DNA of 48,600 bases from Thermoleophilia bacterium UBA6103 (GTDB taxonomy: Bacteria > Actinomycetota > Thermoleophilia > UBA2241), in contig DIWP01000016.1 of NCBI GenBank assembly GCA_002423545.1, forward strand, positions 11,553 to 60,152, given 5' to 3'. Below the pieces are notes generated by a model. The model saw only the letters and a program-made list of their open reading frames with translations, had not been told where the DNA came from and did no database searches. Positions 34,327-41,483 of the stretch are shown here, in pieces; within the stretch, counting starts at the first letter, position 1, and each line of letters begins with the position of its first letter. The translations under genes and the position numbers were made by a program.

Positions 34327-34977
34327 TTATCGAGGCGCGAAGGACAGGGCGAGGAAGCCCGCCTCTGGGACGATGCCGGTCTCGATCCGGGGAGTGCCCT
34401 CCGAATGTTCCTCCGGCCGCCAGAGCAGCGTGCTCGACGACGTGAGGAGACGAAATCCGGCCCGCTCGACCAGCGGCACGACGTCGCCGGAGGCGAAGAA
34501 GCCTGCCGTCGCGTACACAGGGTGCCCCTGCTCGGCCTCGCGCATGTAGGCAGCGCCCCACGGGCTGTCGGCCGGGATGATGCCCACGAGTAGCGTCCCG
34601 TCCCCGGTCAGCACGCGGCGACACTCGCGGAGTGCCGCCTGCGGGTCGTCGACGAAGCACAGCGTCAGGGCGAGCAGGACGCCGTCGAATGCGGCCGACG
34701 GAAAGGGCAGGTCTTCGGCGCTGCCTTCCACAGCCTCGATGCCCCGATCCAGTGCGAAGGCACGCATCCGTGGCGACGGATCGACACCTGCGCCGATCCC
34801 CAGTGCGGCCGCGAAGCGTCCCGTGCCGACGCCGACCTCGAGCCAGCGGCCCGACATGGCGCCGACGGCGAGTCGCAGGGATGCCACTTCAGCGGAGAAC
34901 GCTCGGCGACCTTCCGGCGTGTCGTACCAGCGGTCGTAGTCGGCGGCCACGCGGTCGAACGGCTCGTGCGGGCTCAC
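34327..34977 (-). CDS. Class I SAM-dependent methyltransferase
   Basis: A 216-residue methyltransferase of the Methyltransf_11 type. Motif I is WLEVGVGTGRFAAAL (residues about 44-58), the acidic residue binding the SAM ribose lies in GVDPSPRM, and DLPFPSAAFDGVLLALTLCFVDDP is the post-I/II region. The GTG start at 34977 overlaps the stop of the cysteine desulfurase by four bases (GTGA), so it is the last gene of the ArsR/rhodanese operon. The substrate is unknown; methylation of a sulfur, selenium or arsenic species would fit the context but is speculative. Confidence 0.88.
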   Translation of the reverse strand: MSPHEPFDRVAADYDRWYDTPEGRRAFSAEVASLRLAVGAMSGRWLEVGVGTGRFAAALGIGAGVDPSPRMRAFALDRGIEAVEGSAEDLPFPSAAFDGVLLALTLCFVDDPQAALRECRRVLTGDGTLLVGIIPADSPWGAAYMREAEQGHPVYATAGFFASGDVVPLVERAGFRLLTSSSTLLWRPEEHSEGTPRIETGIVPEAGFLALSFAPR

Positions 34978-36191
34978 GCTGTGTCCGCTGCCCGACGACC
35001 GCCGATCGCGCGGCGCAACCGCTGGAGGACGAGGTCGATCTCGTCGCCGGTCGTCATCCGTCCCAGGCTGAAGCGGACGGCTCCGGCGCCGACCTCGGTG
35101 GTGACGCCCATGGCGGACAGCACCGGCGAGAGCGTGTCGCCGCCGCTGTGACACGCCGACCCCGTGGTCGCCGCCACGGACGGCATGCGAGCGAGGATGT
35201 CGGCGCCGCGGTGTCCGAGGAGGCTCACGTTGAGGGTGTTCGGCAGGCGCAGGACGGGGTGGCCGTTGAGGAGCACGCGGTCGCCGTAGTCGTCTCGCAG
35301 CCCCTGCCAGAGACGGTCGCGCAGCACGCGTACCTCATCGGTCCACGACAGGTCGCCTGCCAGCTCGGCCGCCGCTCCCAATCCGACATCGAGCAGCACG
35401 CACTCCGTGCCGGCGCGTCGTCCGGCCTCATGACCGGCCCCGTGCAGGAACGGCTCGAGCGAGACGCCGGCTCGGATGTAGAGCGCGCCAACGCCCTTGG
35501 GGCCGTACAGCTTGTGTCCTGCGATCGACAGCAGGTCGACGCCGAGCTCGTCGACTCTGGTGGTCAGCTTGCCCACCGACTGGGCGGCGTCGGTGTGGAA
35601 CGGCACGCCGACGTCCCGGGTGATCCGGGCTATCTCGGCGATCGGCTGGACTGTGCCCACCTCGTTGTTGGCGTGCATCACCGACACGAGTACCGTGGTG
35701 GGCTGGATGGCACGGGCTATGTCGTCCGGATCGACCTGCCCGCTGCCGTCGACGCCGACCAGAGTGACCGCGGCGCCGAGGCGCTCCAGGAACCGCAGCG
35801 GCTCGACGATCGCCGGGTGCTCGACGGCCGTCGAGACGAAGTGCGGGGCGCCGCGAGAACTGCGGGCCGCGGCGCTCCGGCGCCGCGCGACCGGCACCGC
35901 ACCTGCGCGCGGCGCGGCGACGGTCGCGTAGAAAGCGCCCAGGAGTGCCGCGTTGTCCGCCTCCGTGCCGCCGCTGGTGAAGACGACCTCGTCGGCGCTG
36001 CAGCCCAGAAGGCCGGCGATCTGACCGCGGGCGCGGGCCAATGCCTCGCTGCCGGGCCTCGCGGCCCAGTGGCCGCCGGACGGGTTCCCGTATGCCCGGC
36101 TCAAGTAGGGGAGCATCGCCGCCCGGACCACCGGGTGGAGTGGTGTGCTGCCGTTGTAGTCGAGGTAGACGCGCCGCCGGCTTGCGCTCAT
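34974..36191 (-). CDS. Cysteine desulfurase (NifS/IscS-like, class V aminotransferase)
   Basis: A 405-residue PLP enzyme that frees sulfur from cysteine as a persulfide. YLDYNGSTPLHP begins the fold; FTSGGTEADNAALLGA, MHANNEVGTVQPI, and HTDAAQSVGK bind the cofactor; Lys227 in SIAGHKLYGPKGVGALY is the PLP Schiff-base lysine; Cys347 in TTGSACHSGG is the persulfide carrier. A basic insert of about 25 residues (89-115, RAGAVPVARRRSAAARSS) is not usual in NifS. The start at 36191 follows GAGGGATGTG. Eight bases separate it from the DsrE gene. Confidence 0.92.
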   Translation of the reverse strand: MSASRRRVYLDYNGSTPLHPVVRAAMLPYLSRAYGNPSGGHWAARPGSEALARARGQIAGLLGCSADEVVFTSGGTEADNAALLGAFYATVAAPRAGAVPVARRRSAAARSSRGAPHFVSTAVEHPAIVEPLRFLERLGAAVTLVGVDGSGQVDPDDIARAIQPTTVLVSVMHANNEVGTVQPIAEIARITRDVGVPFHTDAAQSVGKLTTRVDELGVDLLSIAGHKLYGPKGVGALYIRAGVSLEPFLHGAGHEAGRRAGTECVLLDVGLGAAAELAGDLSWTDEVRVLRDRLWQGLRDDYGDRVLLNGHPVLRLPNTLNVSLLGHRGADILARMPSVAATTGSACHSGGDTLSPVLSAMGVTTEVGAGAVRFSLGRMTTGDEIDLVLQRLRRAIGGRRAADTA

Positions 36192-36199
36192 CACATCCC

Positions 36200-36550
36200 T
36201 CAGAAGACGATGACCTTGTCTGCCGTCATGGTGTGCTGCGTCAGCTCGTCCATGGAGCTGCGACGCGCCCCGTCCATGATGTCGGTCTCGAGCATGCCGC
36301 GGGCATCCATGCAGGTCCCGCACAGCAGCACGGTGCCGCTGCGGGCGAAAGGCTTGAGCATGCGTTCCAGGTTGTAGTACCCGTCCGGCGTCTTCTGACC
36401 GGCTCTGGCGCATCCCACGGCGTCGGCCATCAGGAAGATGGTGATCTCTGCGCCGGGCTCGTGCTTGCGGACGTTCATCGCCAGACGCAGCCCGTTGTAG
36501 CTGCGCTCTGTGCCGTAGGCGGGGTCGTTGAGGATGAACAGGTACTTCAT
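36200..36550 (-). CDS. DsrE/DsrF-like sulfur carrier protein
   Basis: A 116-residue protein of the DsrE/TusD fold: MKYLFILNDPAYGTERSYNGLRLA at the start, AEITIFLMADAVGCA in the middle, and VLLCGTCMDARGM, whose Cys77 and Cys80 lie where DsrE and YchN proteins carry the persulfide Cys. Family members relay sulfur between rhodaneses, desulfurases and acceptors. It overlaps the ArsR-rhodanese gene by four bases and is followed by the desulfurase, which gives a short sulfur relay. Confidence 0.88.
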   Translation of the reverse strand: MKYLFILNDPAYGTERSYNGLRLAMNVRKHEPGAEITIFLMADAVGCARAGQKTPDGYYNLERMLKPFARSGTVLLCGTCMDARGMLETDIMDGARRSSMDELTQHTMTADKVIVF

Positions 36551-37263
36551 GGATCGTCTCCTTGTGTCGGGCCGGACGGGTGGGCCTCGGCGGATGCGAT
36601 CACCGGCACGCCAAGAACGCGCCAGTCCTGCACCGTCTCGGTGGCGCGCACCGCGTCCAGGCCGTGACGGCGCAGCGTCTCCACCGCGTCGGCGGCCAGC
36701 ACGCAGTACGGGCCGCGGCAGTAGGCGACGATCTGACGGTCGCGCGGCAGTTCCTCAAGGCGCCGCTCCAGCTCCTCCAGCGGCAGGGACAGCGCTCCGG
36801 CGACGTGGGCCGCCGCGTACTCCTCGACAGGACGTACGTCCAGCACCAGGCAGTCACCGTCAGCGATGCGTTCCCGGAGCGCCTGCCGGTCAAGCACCTC
36901 CATGCCCTCTCGGTCGGCGAGGAACTCCCGGGTGACGCGGTCGATCTCGCTCAAGCGACGCTCGCCGAGCAGACGTACGGCGCGCAACAGCTCGCCGACG
37001 GTGGGATCGGCGACGCGGTAGGTCACGAACTGCCCATGACGCTCAGCCTCGACGAGCCGCGCTCGTTTGAGCACCTGCAGGTGGTGAGACGTGTTGGCGA
37101 CAGACATGTCGACCTCGGCGGCCAGGACTTCCACGGTCCGCCCGGCCTGCAGGAGCACATCGAGCATCTCCAGACGGGGCGCGCTGCTGAGCGCCTTGCC
37201 GACGAGGGCCAGCTGCTCGTAGATCGCGTTCTTGTAGTCTCGGCCACTCTCCGGCACGGGCAT
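36547..37263 (-). CDS. ArsR-family HTH repressor fused to a rhodanese domain
   Basis: A 238-residue fusion. Residues 10-95 are an ArsR/SmtB winged helix (EVLAAEVDMSVANTSHHLQVLKRARLVEAERHGQFVTYRV). Residues about 122-230 are a rhodanese domain with active-site Cys182 in AYCRGPYCV, plus Cys187. The protein could sense reactive sulfur by persulfidation of its rhodanese Cys and release its operator; that is inference from the architecture. Start: ATG 37263 touches its AGGAG box, whereas GTG 37257 has the box six bases upstream and may be the true start. It heads a four-gene leftward operon, and a palindromic operator lies 58 bp upstream. Confidence 0.9.
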   Translation of the reverse strand: MPVPESGRDYKNAIYEQLALVGKALSSAPRLEMLDVLLQAGRTVEVLAAEVDMSVANTSHHLQVLKRARLVEAERHGQFVTYRVADPTVGELLRAVRLLGERRLSEIDRVTREFLADREGMEVLDRQALRERIADGDCLVLDVRPVEEYAAAHVAGALSLPLEELERRLEELPRDRQIVAYCRGPYCVLAADAVETLRRHGLDAVRATETVQDWRVLGVPVIASAEAHPSGPTQGDDP

Positions 37264-37320
37264 CTCCTGTGCGCCCGATCATGACGGCGGTCGGTGCGTC
37301 CGGTGATCCAGGGTACGGCA

Positions 37321-37346
37321 GTCAAAAACTCGTTTGAGCATTTGAC
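37321..37346. promoter_or_regulatory. 26-bp palindrome, likely operator of the ArsR-rhodanese repressor
   Basis: Two half-sites face each other: GTCAAA-N2-CTC on the left and GAG-N2-TTTGAC on the right, separated by four bases; all nine bases in each half pair exactly. The site is 58 bp before the ArsR-rhodanese start, in a region otherwise richer in A/T than its surroundings. It has the size and symmetry of an ArsR-dimer operator. Confidence 0.75.
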
Positions 37347-37611
37347 ACCGTTGCGCACGGGAAGTCAACGGAGCGTCGTGTCATGGCGCCGGTGTCATCA
37401 CGTCGTGTCGTCCTGTCGTGTCCGTGTTGTCGCGTCGTCGCGCGCCGTCGTCTCGCAACGCTTCGGGGGTGTCCGCTTGGACGAGTGCGGGGAACAGGTC
37501 CACGACTCCTGCGGCGGGGCTCACGCGCTACGTGCCATGATGTCGGCGACAGGTGGTCTGTCTGGTAGGGGGCGGAGAACCGACTCGCGAACGAGCCGAT
37601 GCATTAAACGA

Positions 37612-37640
37612 TTGCCAAGTTACTTAGCGTTTGTTATTGT
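37612..37640 (+). promoter_or_regulatory. Promoter of the molybdoenzyme operon with overlapping inverted repeat
   Basis: TTGCCA (37612-37617) and TATTGT (37635-37640) are 17 bases apart. An inverted repeat TAAACG (37605-37610) / CGTTT (37628-37632) brackets the -35 box and spacer, where a repressor would block polymerase. The Rrf2 protein encoded at the end of the operon is the obvious candidate. A strong GGAGGAGGGG box precedes the first gene. Confidence 0.65.
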
Positions 37641-37679
37641 CCCGAGAAATGGTCGGGTATCTCGGCGGAGGAGGGGATC

Positions 37680-38051
37680 ATGGCACTGACTCGGCGAGCG
37701 CTGGTGCTGGCCGTCGGGCTGGCGCCGCTGGCGCAGGTGGCGGCTTCTCTGCGAGGAGCGGCGTCGGCGTCGGCCACGGCCGCCGCGCCGGCTCTGCGGC
37801 CGCCCGTGCGCGGGACCAGCGGACGGGTGTGCGCCCGCTGCGGCGTCGCCGGCCATTCGACGCTCGACGCCGGCTGCCCGGCCGCTATCGAACAAACGGC
37901 GGCGCGTCAAAGCGCGGTCCGCCGGGCGCTCGACGGCTCACCGCCGGCCGATCCTCAGCAGGCCGGCCGCTCGCCGGATGGCGGCATCGTTTCGTCGGAC
38001 GCGGTGGCCGGCAGTGTCGATGAGACCCGGACCGGGAGGGCGGGCGCATGA
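37680..38051 (+). CDS. Small exported protein with Cys2-His-Cys motif, first gene of the molybdoenzyme operon
   Basis: A 123-residue protein. The N-terminus (MALTRRALVLAVGLAPLAQVAASLRGAASA) is a signal peptide with an RR pair and may be Tat-dependent. The mature part has Cys51, Cys54, His59 and Cys66 (VCARCGVAGHSTLDAGC), a zinc-knuckle-like order with a longer last spacing (six instead of four). The C-terminal half is low-complexity. No family recognised. It shares an ATGA overlap with the catalytic-subunit gene and has a strong ribosome binding site, so it is very likely a real part of the system; possible roles are metal or heme binding, or maturation of the enzyme. Confidence 0.7.
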   Translation: MALTRRALVLAVGLAPLAQVAASLRGAASASATAAAPALRPPVRGTSGRVCARCGVAGHSTLDAGCPAAIEQTAARQSAVRRALDGSPPADPQQAGRSPDGGIVSSDAVAGSVDETRTGRAGA

Positions 38052-40777
38052 AGGTCACCAGGCGTCAGCTGCTCAAGGGCGCCGGCGCGGCGGCCGGGAC
38101 GGCGGCCGCCGGCGCCGTGCTGGGCACGGCCGGCTGCGCGAGCCAGGAGGAACGGCTCGACGCGCAGCGCTCGTTGCCGGTCGACCGCGTGGTGCGCACG
38201 ACCTGCTCGCCCAACTGCACCGGGTCCTGCGGACAGCTCGCCTTCGTGCGCGACGGCAACGTGGTGAAGGTTCAGCAGGCCGCCGACTACCCCGACGAGG
38301 CCTACAACCCGCGCGGGTGCATGAAGGGCATCTCGTATCACCTGCTCATCCACGGTCCCGACCGCATCATGACACCGCTGGTACGCGACGGCGAACGCGG
38401 CTCGGGGAAGTTCCGTGAGGCGAGCTGGGACGAGGTCCTGGACCGCATCGCCGACGAGCTGAGGCGGATCGGGGAGACATGGGGCTGGGACAGCATCCAC
38501 GTCTTCGGCCAGGTCCCCGGCTCCGGTTACATCCAGAAGGGCGCCAACTACCGCGCCTGTGCCGCCCTGGGCATGTCACACGGCACCAGCTTCGACTTCA
38601 ACGGCGACCTGCCGATGGGCATGCCGATCACCTTCGGCGTGCAGAACGCCGAGCACGAGGCCAAAGACTGGGCCAACAGCCGCTTCATCCTGCTCATCGG
38701 GGCGAATCCCGTCGAGACCCGCATCCCCGACGTGCACTTCATGCTCGACGCCGCCGAACGGGGCGCCCGGCTGGTGGTCGTTGACCCGACGTTCTCCGGC
38801 ACAGCGGCCAAGGCCGACGCCTGGGTGCGGATCACGCCCGGTACCGACGCCGCCTTCGGCTTGGCTCTGGCTCGGCAGGTGGTGGCCGACGGCCGCGCCG
38901 ACTGGGACTTCATGCGCACCTACACCGACGCCCCGTTGCTGGTGCGCGCCGATACCGGCCGGCGGCTGCGCGCCGACGAGCTGGCATCCGGTCAGGCGCG
39001 CGATCCCGGTCCGGCCACCGGCGTCGGCCTCGGCGAGTACGGTCGCGGAGCGCCGCCGGTCGGTGAAGCTCCGGCGGTCTGGAACGTCTCGCCGCAGGCC
39101 GAGGCGGCCGCCCGGGCCGCCGCGGCTGCGGCAGACGGGTCCGCGGAGGCGCCGCGCTACGTGGTCTGGGACGCGGCTGCCGGCGAGCCGGTGATCGTGG
39201 GCACCGACCGGCTCGGCCTGCCCGAGGGCGTCGACGCGGCCCTGGAGGGCACCTTCACCGTGAAGCTCGCCGACGGCTCGCGGGTGAACGTTGCTCCGGG
39301 CTGGGCCCTGGTGGCCGCCGAGCTGGACACATGGACGCCGCAGCGCGCCGAGCAGGTCACGGGGGTGCCGGCCGACGAGATCGTCGCCGTGGCGCGGGCG
39401 TACTCGGCCGAGCGGCCGGCGGCGGTGATCATGGGCGGTGGCAGTAATCACTGGTTCCACGGCGACCTCAACGGCCGCGCTTTCGCCCTGCTGGCGGCGC
39501 TCACCGGCAATATCGGCCGCTCCGGCGGCGGCTTCTCGGTCTACGTGGGCCAGTACAAGGTGCGTCTGGACACCGCGCCCTGGTGGTTCGCCGGCGAGAA
39601 GAAGGCCAACGTCGTCGCCAGCGTCTACTTCGTCCGCGGTCGCACCGAGACCATGAACGAGAACGTCCACTATCCGGAGAACGGCTGGAAGGCGCTCGTC
39701 TGCACCTTCGCCAACATGTTCCTCCAGTCCATGGACGTGAACCGCCTGCATGAGACGCTCGACGGCTGCGAGCTGGTGGTGGTGGTGGACCATCAGATGA
39801 CAGACACGGCGCGGTGGGCCGACATCGTACTGCCGGCCGCCACCTGGTACGAGAAGACCGATCTGACGGCCACGCCGCTGCACCCCTACCTGCAGCTGCA
39901 GCAGGCGGCCATCCCGCCGGTCGGCGAGTCGAAGACCGAGCTGTGGATGTGGCAGGAGATCGTGAAGCGGATCGACCCGGCCGCCTACGAGGACTACTTC
40001 GACATGACGGAGGAGGACGCGATCGAGGCCATGCTGGCGCGCGGCGGCTTCGCCGAGGGCATCACGCTCCAGCAGCTCAAGGCCGGCCCGGTACGTCTCA
40101 AGGTGCCCGACCCGGACATCGCCTTCGTGCAGCAGATCGACGAGCTGGCGCCGTTCCCGCCGGTCTCGCTGCCGGCGCCGTATGAGGCTACGGCGGCGTT
40201 CATCCCCACGCGCCGCATCGAGCTGTACAAGGAGGAGGCGCGCTTCCGGGAGCTGGGCGAGACGGTGCCGACCTGGAAGGCGCCGCACGACGACGGCGTC
40301 CACGATCCGGCCGACTACCCCATCAGCATCCTCTCGCCGCACTCCAAGTGGCGCATCCACTCGAGCTACGCCAACGTAGCGTGGCTGAACGAGATCACCG
40401 GCGGCCGGGCACCGGTGCTGCTGCATCCCGACACGGCCGCCGCAGGCGGCATCGAGGAGGGCGACCTGGTCGAGCTTGCCAACACGCGTGGCAGCGTGCG
40501 GGCCTGGGCGCACATCAGCGAGGCCGCCCGGCCGGACACGGCGACGCTGTTCGAAGGCTGGTGGAGCCGCCAGCTCGGCGGCGGCAAGAGCGTCAACGAG
40601 CTGACCTCGTCGGAGGTCAACCCGATCCACGAGATCCACTACGTCCCCAACATATGGTGCCCTTCGACCGGCTGGAAGGACTGCCGCTGTCAGCTGACAA
40701 GGGTCGCGGCTGCCGCGGAGCGGACGGACGAGGCCGTCGGGTCGGCCGGCCCAGCCGAGGAGGTGGACGATGGCTGA
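38048..40777 (+). CDS. Tat-exported molybdopterin oxidoreductase, catalytic subunit (DMSO reductase family)
   Basis: A 909-residue Mo-bis(MGD) enzyme. The Tat motif RRQLLKG (residues 5-11) leads to a lipobox-like TAGC with Cys30. The FS0 cluster ligands are Cys53, Cys57, Cys61 and Cys91. The segment after it (YNPRGCMKGISYHLLIHGPDR) and residues 183-240 (DFNGDLPMGMPITFGVQNAEH, then ILLIGANPVETRIPD) align by eye with the NarG branch, making Asp187 the likely molybdenum ligand. In NarG the first cluster ligand is His; here it is Cys. The C-terminus has the cofactor-binding SILSPHSKWRIHSSYANVAWLNE. An extra region at about 305-385 is Ala-rich and poorly conserved. The substrate cannot be deduced: oxyanions, sulfur compounds or N/S-oxides are possible. 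Confidence 0.92.
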   Translation: MKVTRRQLLKGAGAAAGTAAAGAVLGTAGCASQEERLDAQRSLPVDRVVRTTCSPNCTGSCGQLAFVRDGNVVKVQQAADYPDEAYNPRGCMKGISYHLLIHGPDRIMTPLVRDGERGSGKFREASWDEVLDRIADELRRIGETWGWDSIHVFGQVPGSGYIQKGANYRACAALGMSHGTSFDFNGDLPMGMPITFGVQNAEHEAKDWANSRFILLIGANPVETRIPDVHFMLDAAERGARLVVVDPTFSGTAAKADAWVRITPGTDAAFGLALARQVVADGRADWDFMRTYTDAPLLVRADTGRRLRADELASGQARDPGPATGVGLGEYGRGAPPVGEAPAVWNVSPQAEAAARAAAAAADGSAEAPRYVVWDAAAGEPVIVGTDRLGLPEGVDAALEGTFTVKLADGSRVNVAPGWALVAAELDTWTPQRAEQVTGVPADEIVAVARAYSAERPAAVIMGGGSNHWFHGDLNGRAFALLAALTGNIGRSGGGFSVYVGQYKVRLDTAPWWFAGEKKANVVASVYFVRGRTETMNENVHYPENGWKALVCTFANMFLQSMDVNRLHETLDGCELVVVVDHQMTDTARWADIVLPAATWYEKTDLTATPLHPYLQLQQAAIPPVGESKTELWMWQEIVKRIDPAAYEDYFDMTEEDAIEAMLARGGFAEGITLQQLKAGPVRLKVPDPDIAFVQQIDELAPFPPVSLPAPYEATAAFIPTRRIELYKEEARFRELGETVPTWKAPHDDGVHDPADYPISILSPHSKWRIHSSYANVAWLNEITGGRAPVLLHPDTAAAGGIEEGDLVELANTRGSVRAWAHISEAARPDTATLFEGWWSRQLGGGKSVNELTSSEVNPIHEIHYVPNIWCPSTGWKDCRCQLTRVAAAAERTDEAVGSAGPAEEVDDG

Positions 40778-41483
40778 CAAGGTCTCGCCGATCGAGGCGC
40801 TGCCGCCGGCCTCCCGTGAGTACGGGGAGATCGACCGTACCTCGAAGAAGCCGCGCTGGGCCATGGTGGTCGACCAGGAGCGCTGCATCGGCTGCTGGTC
40901 GTGCTGTGTGATCTGCAAGTCCGAGAACGACGTGCCGCTGGGCATGTGGTGGAACCGCATCGACACGGTCGGCGAGGCGCTGGACACGCCCTACTCCGAG
41001 GATGGCGAGCTGCGCATGCACTGGTTGCCGCTCGCCTGCCAGCATTGCGAGAACCCGGCCTGCACCAAGGTCTGTCCGGTGAGCGCGACCTACCCACGCG
41101 AGGACGGCGCGGTGATGCAGGATCCCGAGCGCTGCATCGGCTGCCGGTACTGCATGGTCGCCTGCCCGTACGGCGTGCGCGTCTTCAACTGGGGCACGCC
41201 GGAGCGACCCACCGACTTCGACACCGGCATGGTCGAGCCGCGGCCGGTGGGCACCATGGAGAAGTGCTCGTTCTGCGTGCACCGGCTGGCCGACGGTCAG
41301 GTGCCCTCGTGCATCTGGTCGTGCCCGGCGCAGGCACGCATCTTCGGCGACCTCAACGATCCGGAGAGCGCCGTGAGCCGGCTCATCCGCGAGCGGGCCG
41401 GCTACCAGCTCCTGGAGGAGCGCGGCACCGATCCGCACGTGTTCTACCTGCCGCCGCGCCGCAAGAGGGGGTTGTGGACATGA
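40770..41483 (+). CDS. Four-cluster ferredoxin (iron-sulfur) subunit of the molybdoenzyme
   Basis: A 237-residue DmsB/PsrB/NrfC-like electron-transfer subunit. Cysteine groups are CIGCWSCCVIC (residues 39-49), CQHCENPACTKVCP, CIGCRYCMVACP and CSFCVHRLADGQVPSC followed by CP; together they can hold four [4Fe-4S] clusters. It has no signal peptide, so it is probably co-exported with the Tat-tagged catalytic subunit and wires it to the NrfD anchor. It overlaps the catalytic gene by eight bases and the anchor gene by four. Confidence 0.94.
   Translation: MADKVSPIEALPPASREYGEIDRTSKKPRWAMVVDQERCIGCWSCCVICKSENDVPLGMWWNRIDTVGEALDTPYSEDGELRMHWLPLACQHCENPACTKVCPVSATYPREDGAVMQDPERCIGCRYCMVACPYGVRVFNWGTPERPTDFDTGMVEPRPVGTMEKCSFCVHRLADGQVPSCIWSCPAQARIFGDLNDPESAVSRLIRERAGYQLLEERGTDPHVFYLPPRRKRGLWT

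Larger units (their letters stand above)
37264..37679. other. 416-bp divergent regulatory region of the sulfur and molybdoenzyme operons
   Basis: No gene is supported here. It contains the palindrome at 37321-37346, then a stretch (37374-37450) in which CGTCGTGTC or a one-base variant occurs three times (37374, 37401, 37414), and finally the rightward promoter at 37612-37640. The region is the control centre for both flanking operons. Confidence 0.6.

Noticed and set aside
38576..40987. Long minus-strand open frame opposite the molybdoenzyme gene
   Set aside because: A shadow caused by high GC at third codon positions; the plus strand has full domain support.
40901..41479. N-terminal extension of the NrfD frame through the ferredoxin gene
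   Set aside because: It overlaps the four-cluster ferredoxin gene in another frame and has no homology; the ATGA overlap at 41480 is the natural start.
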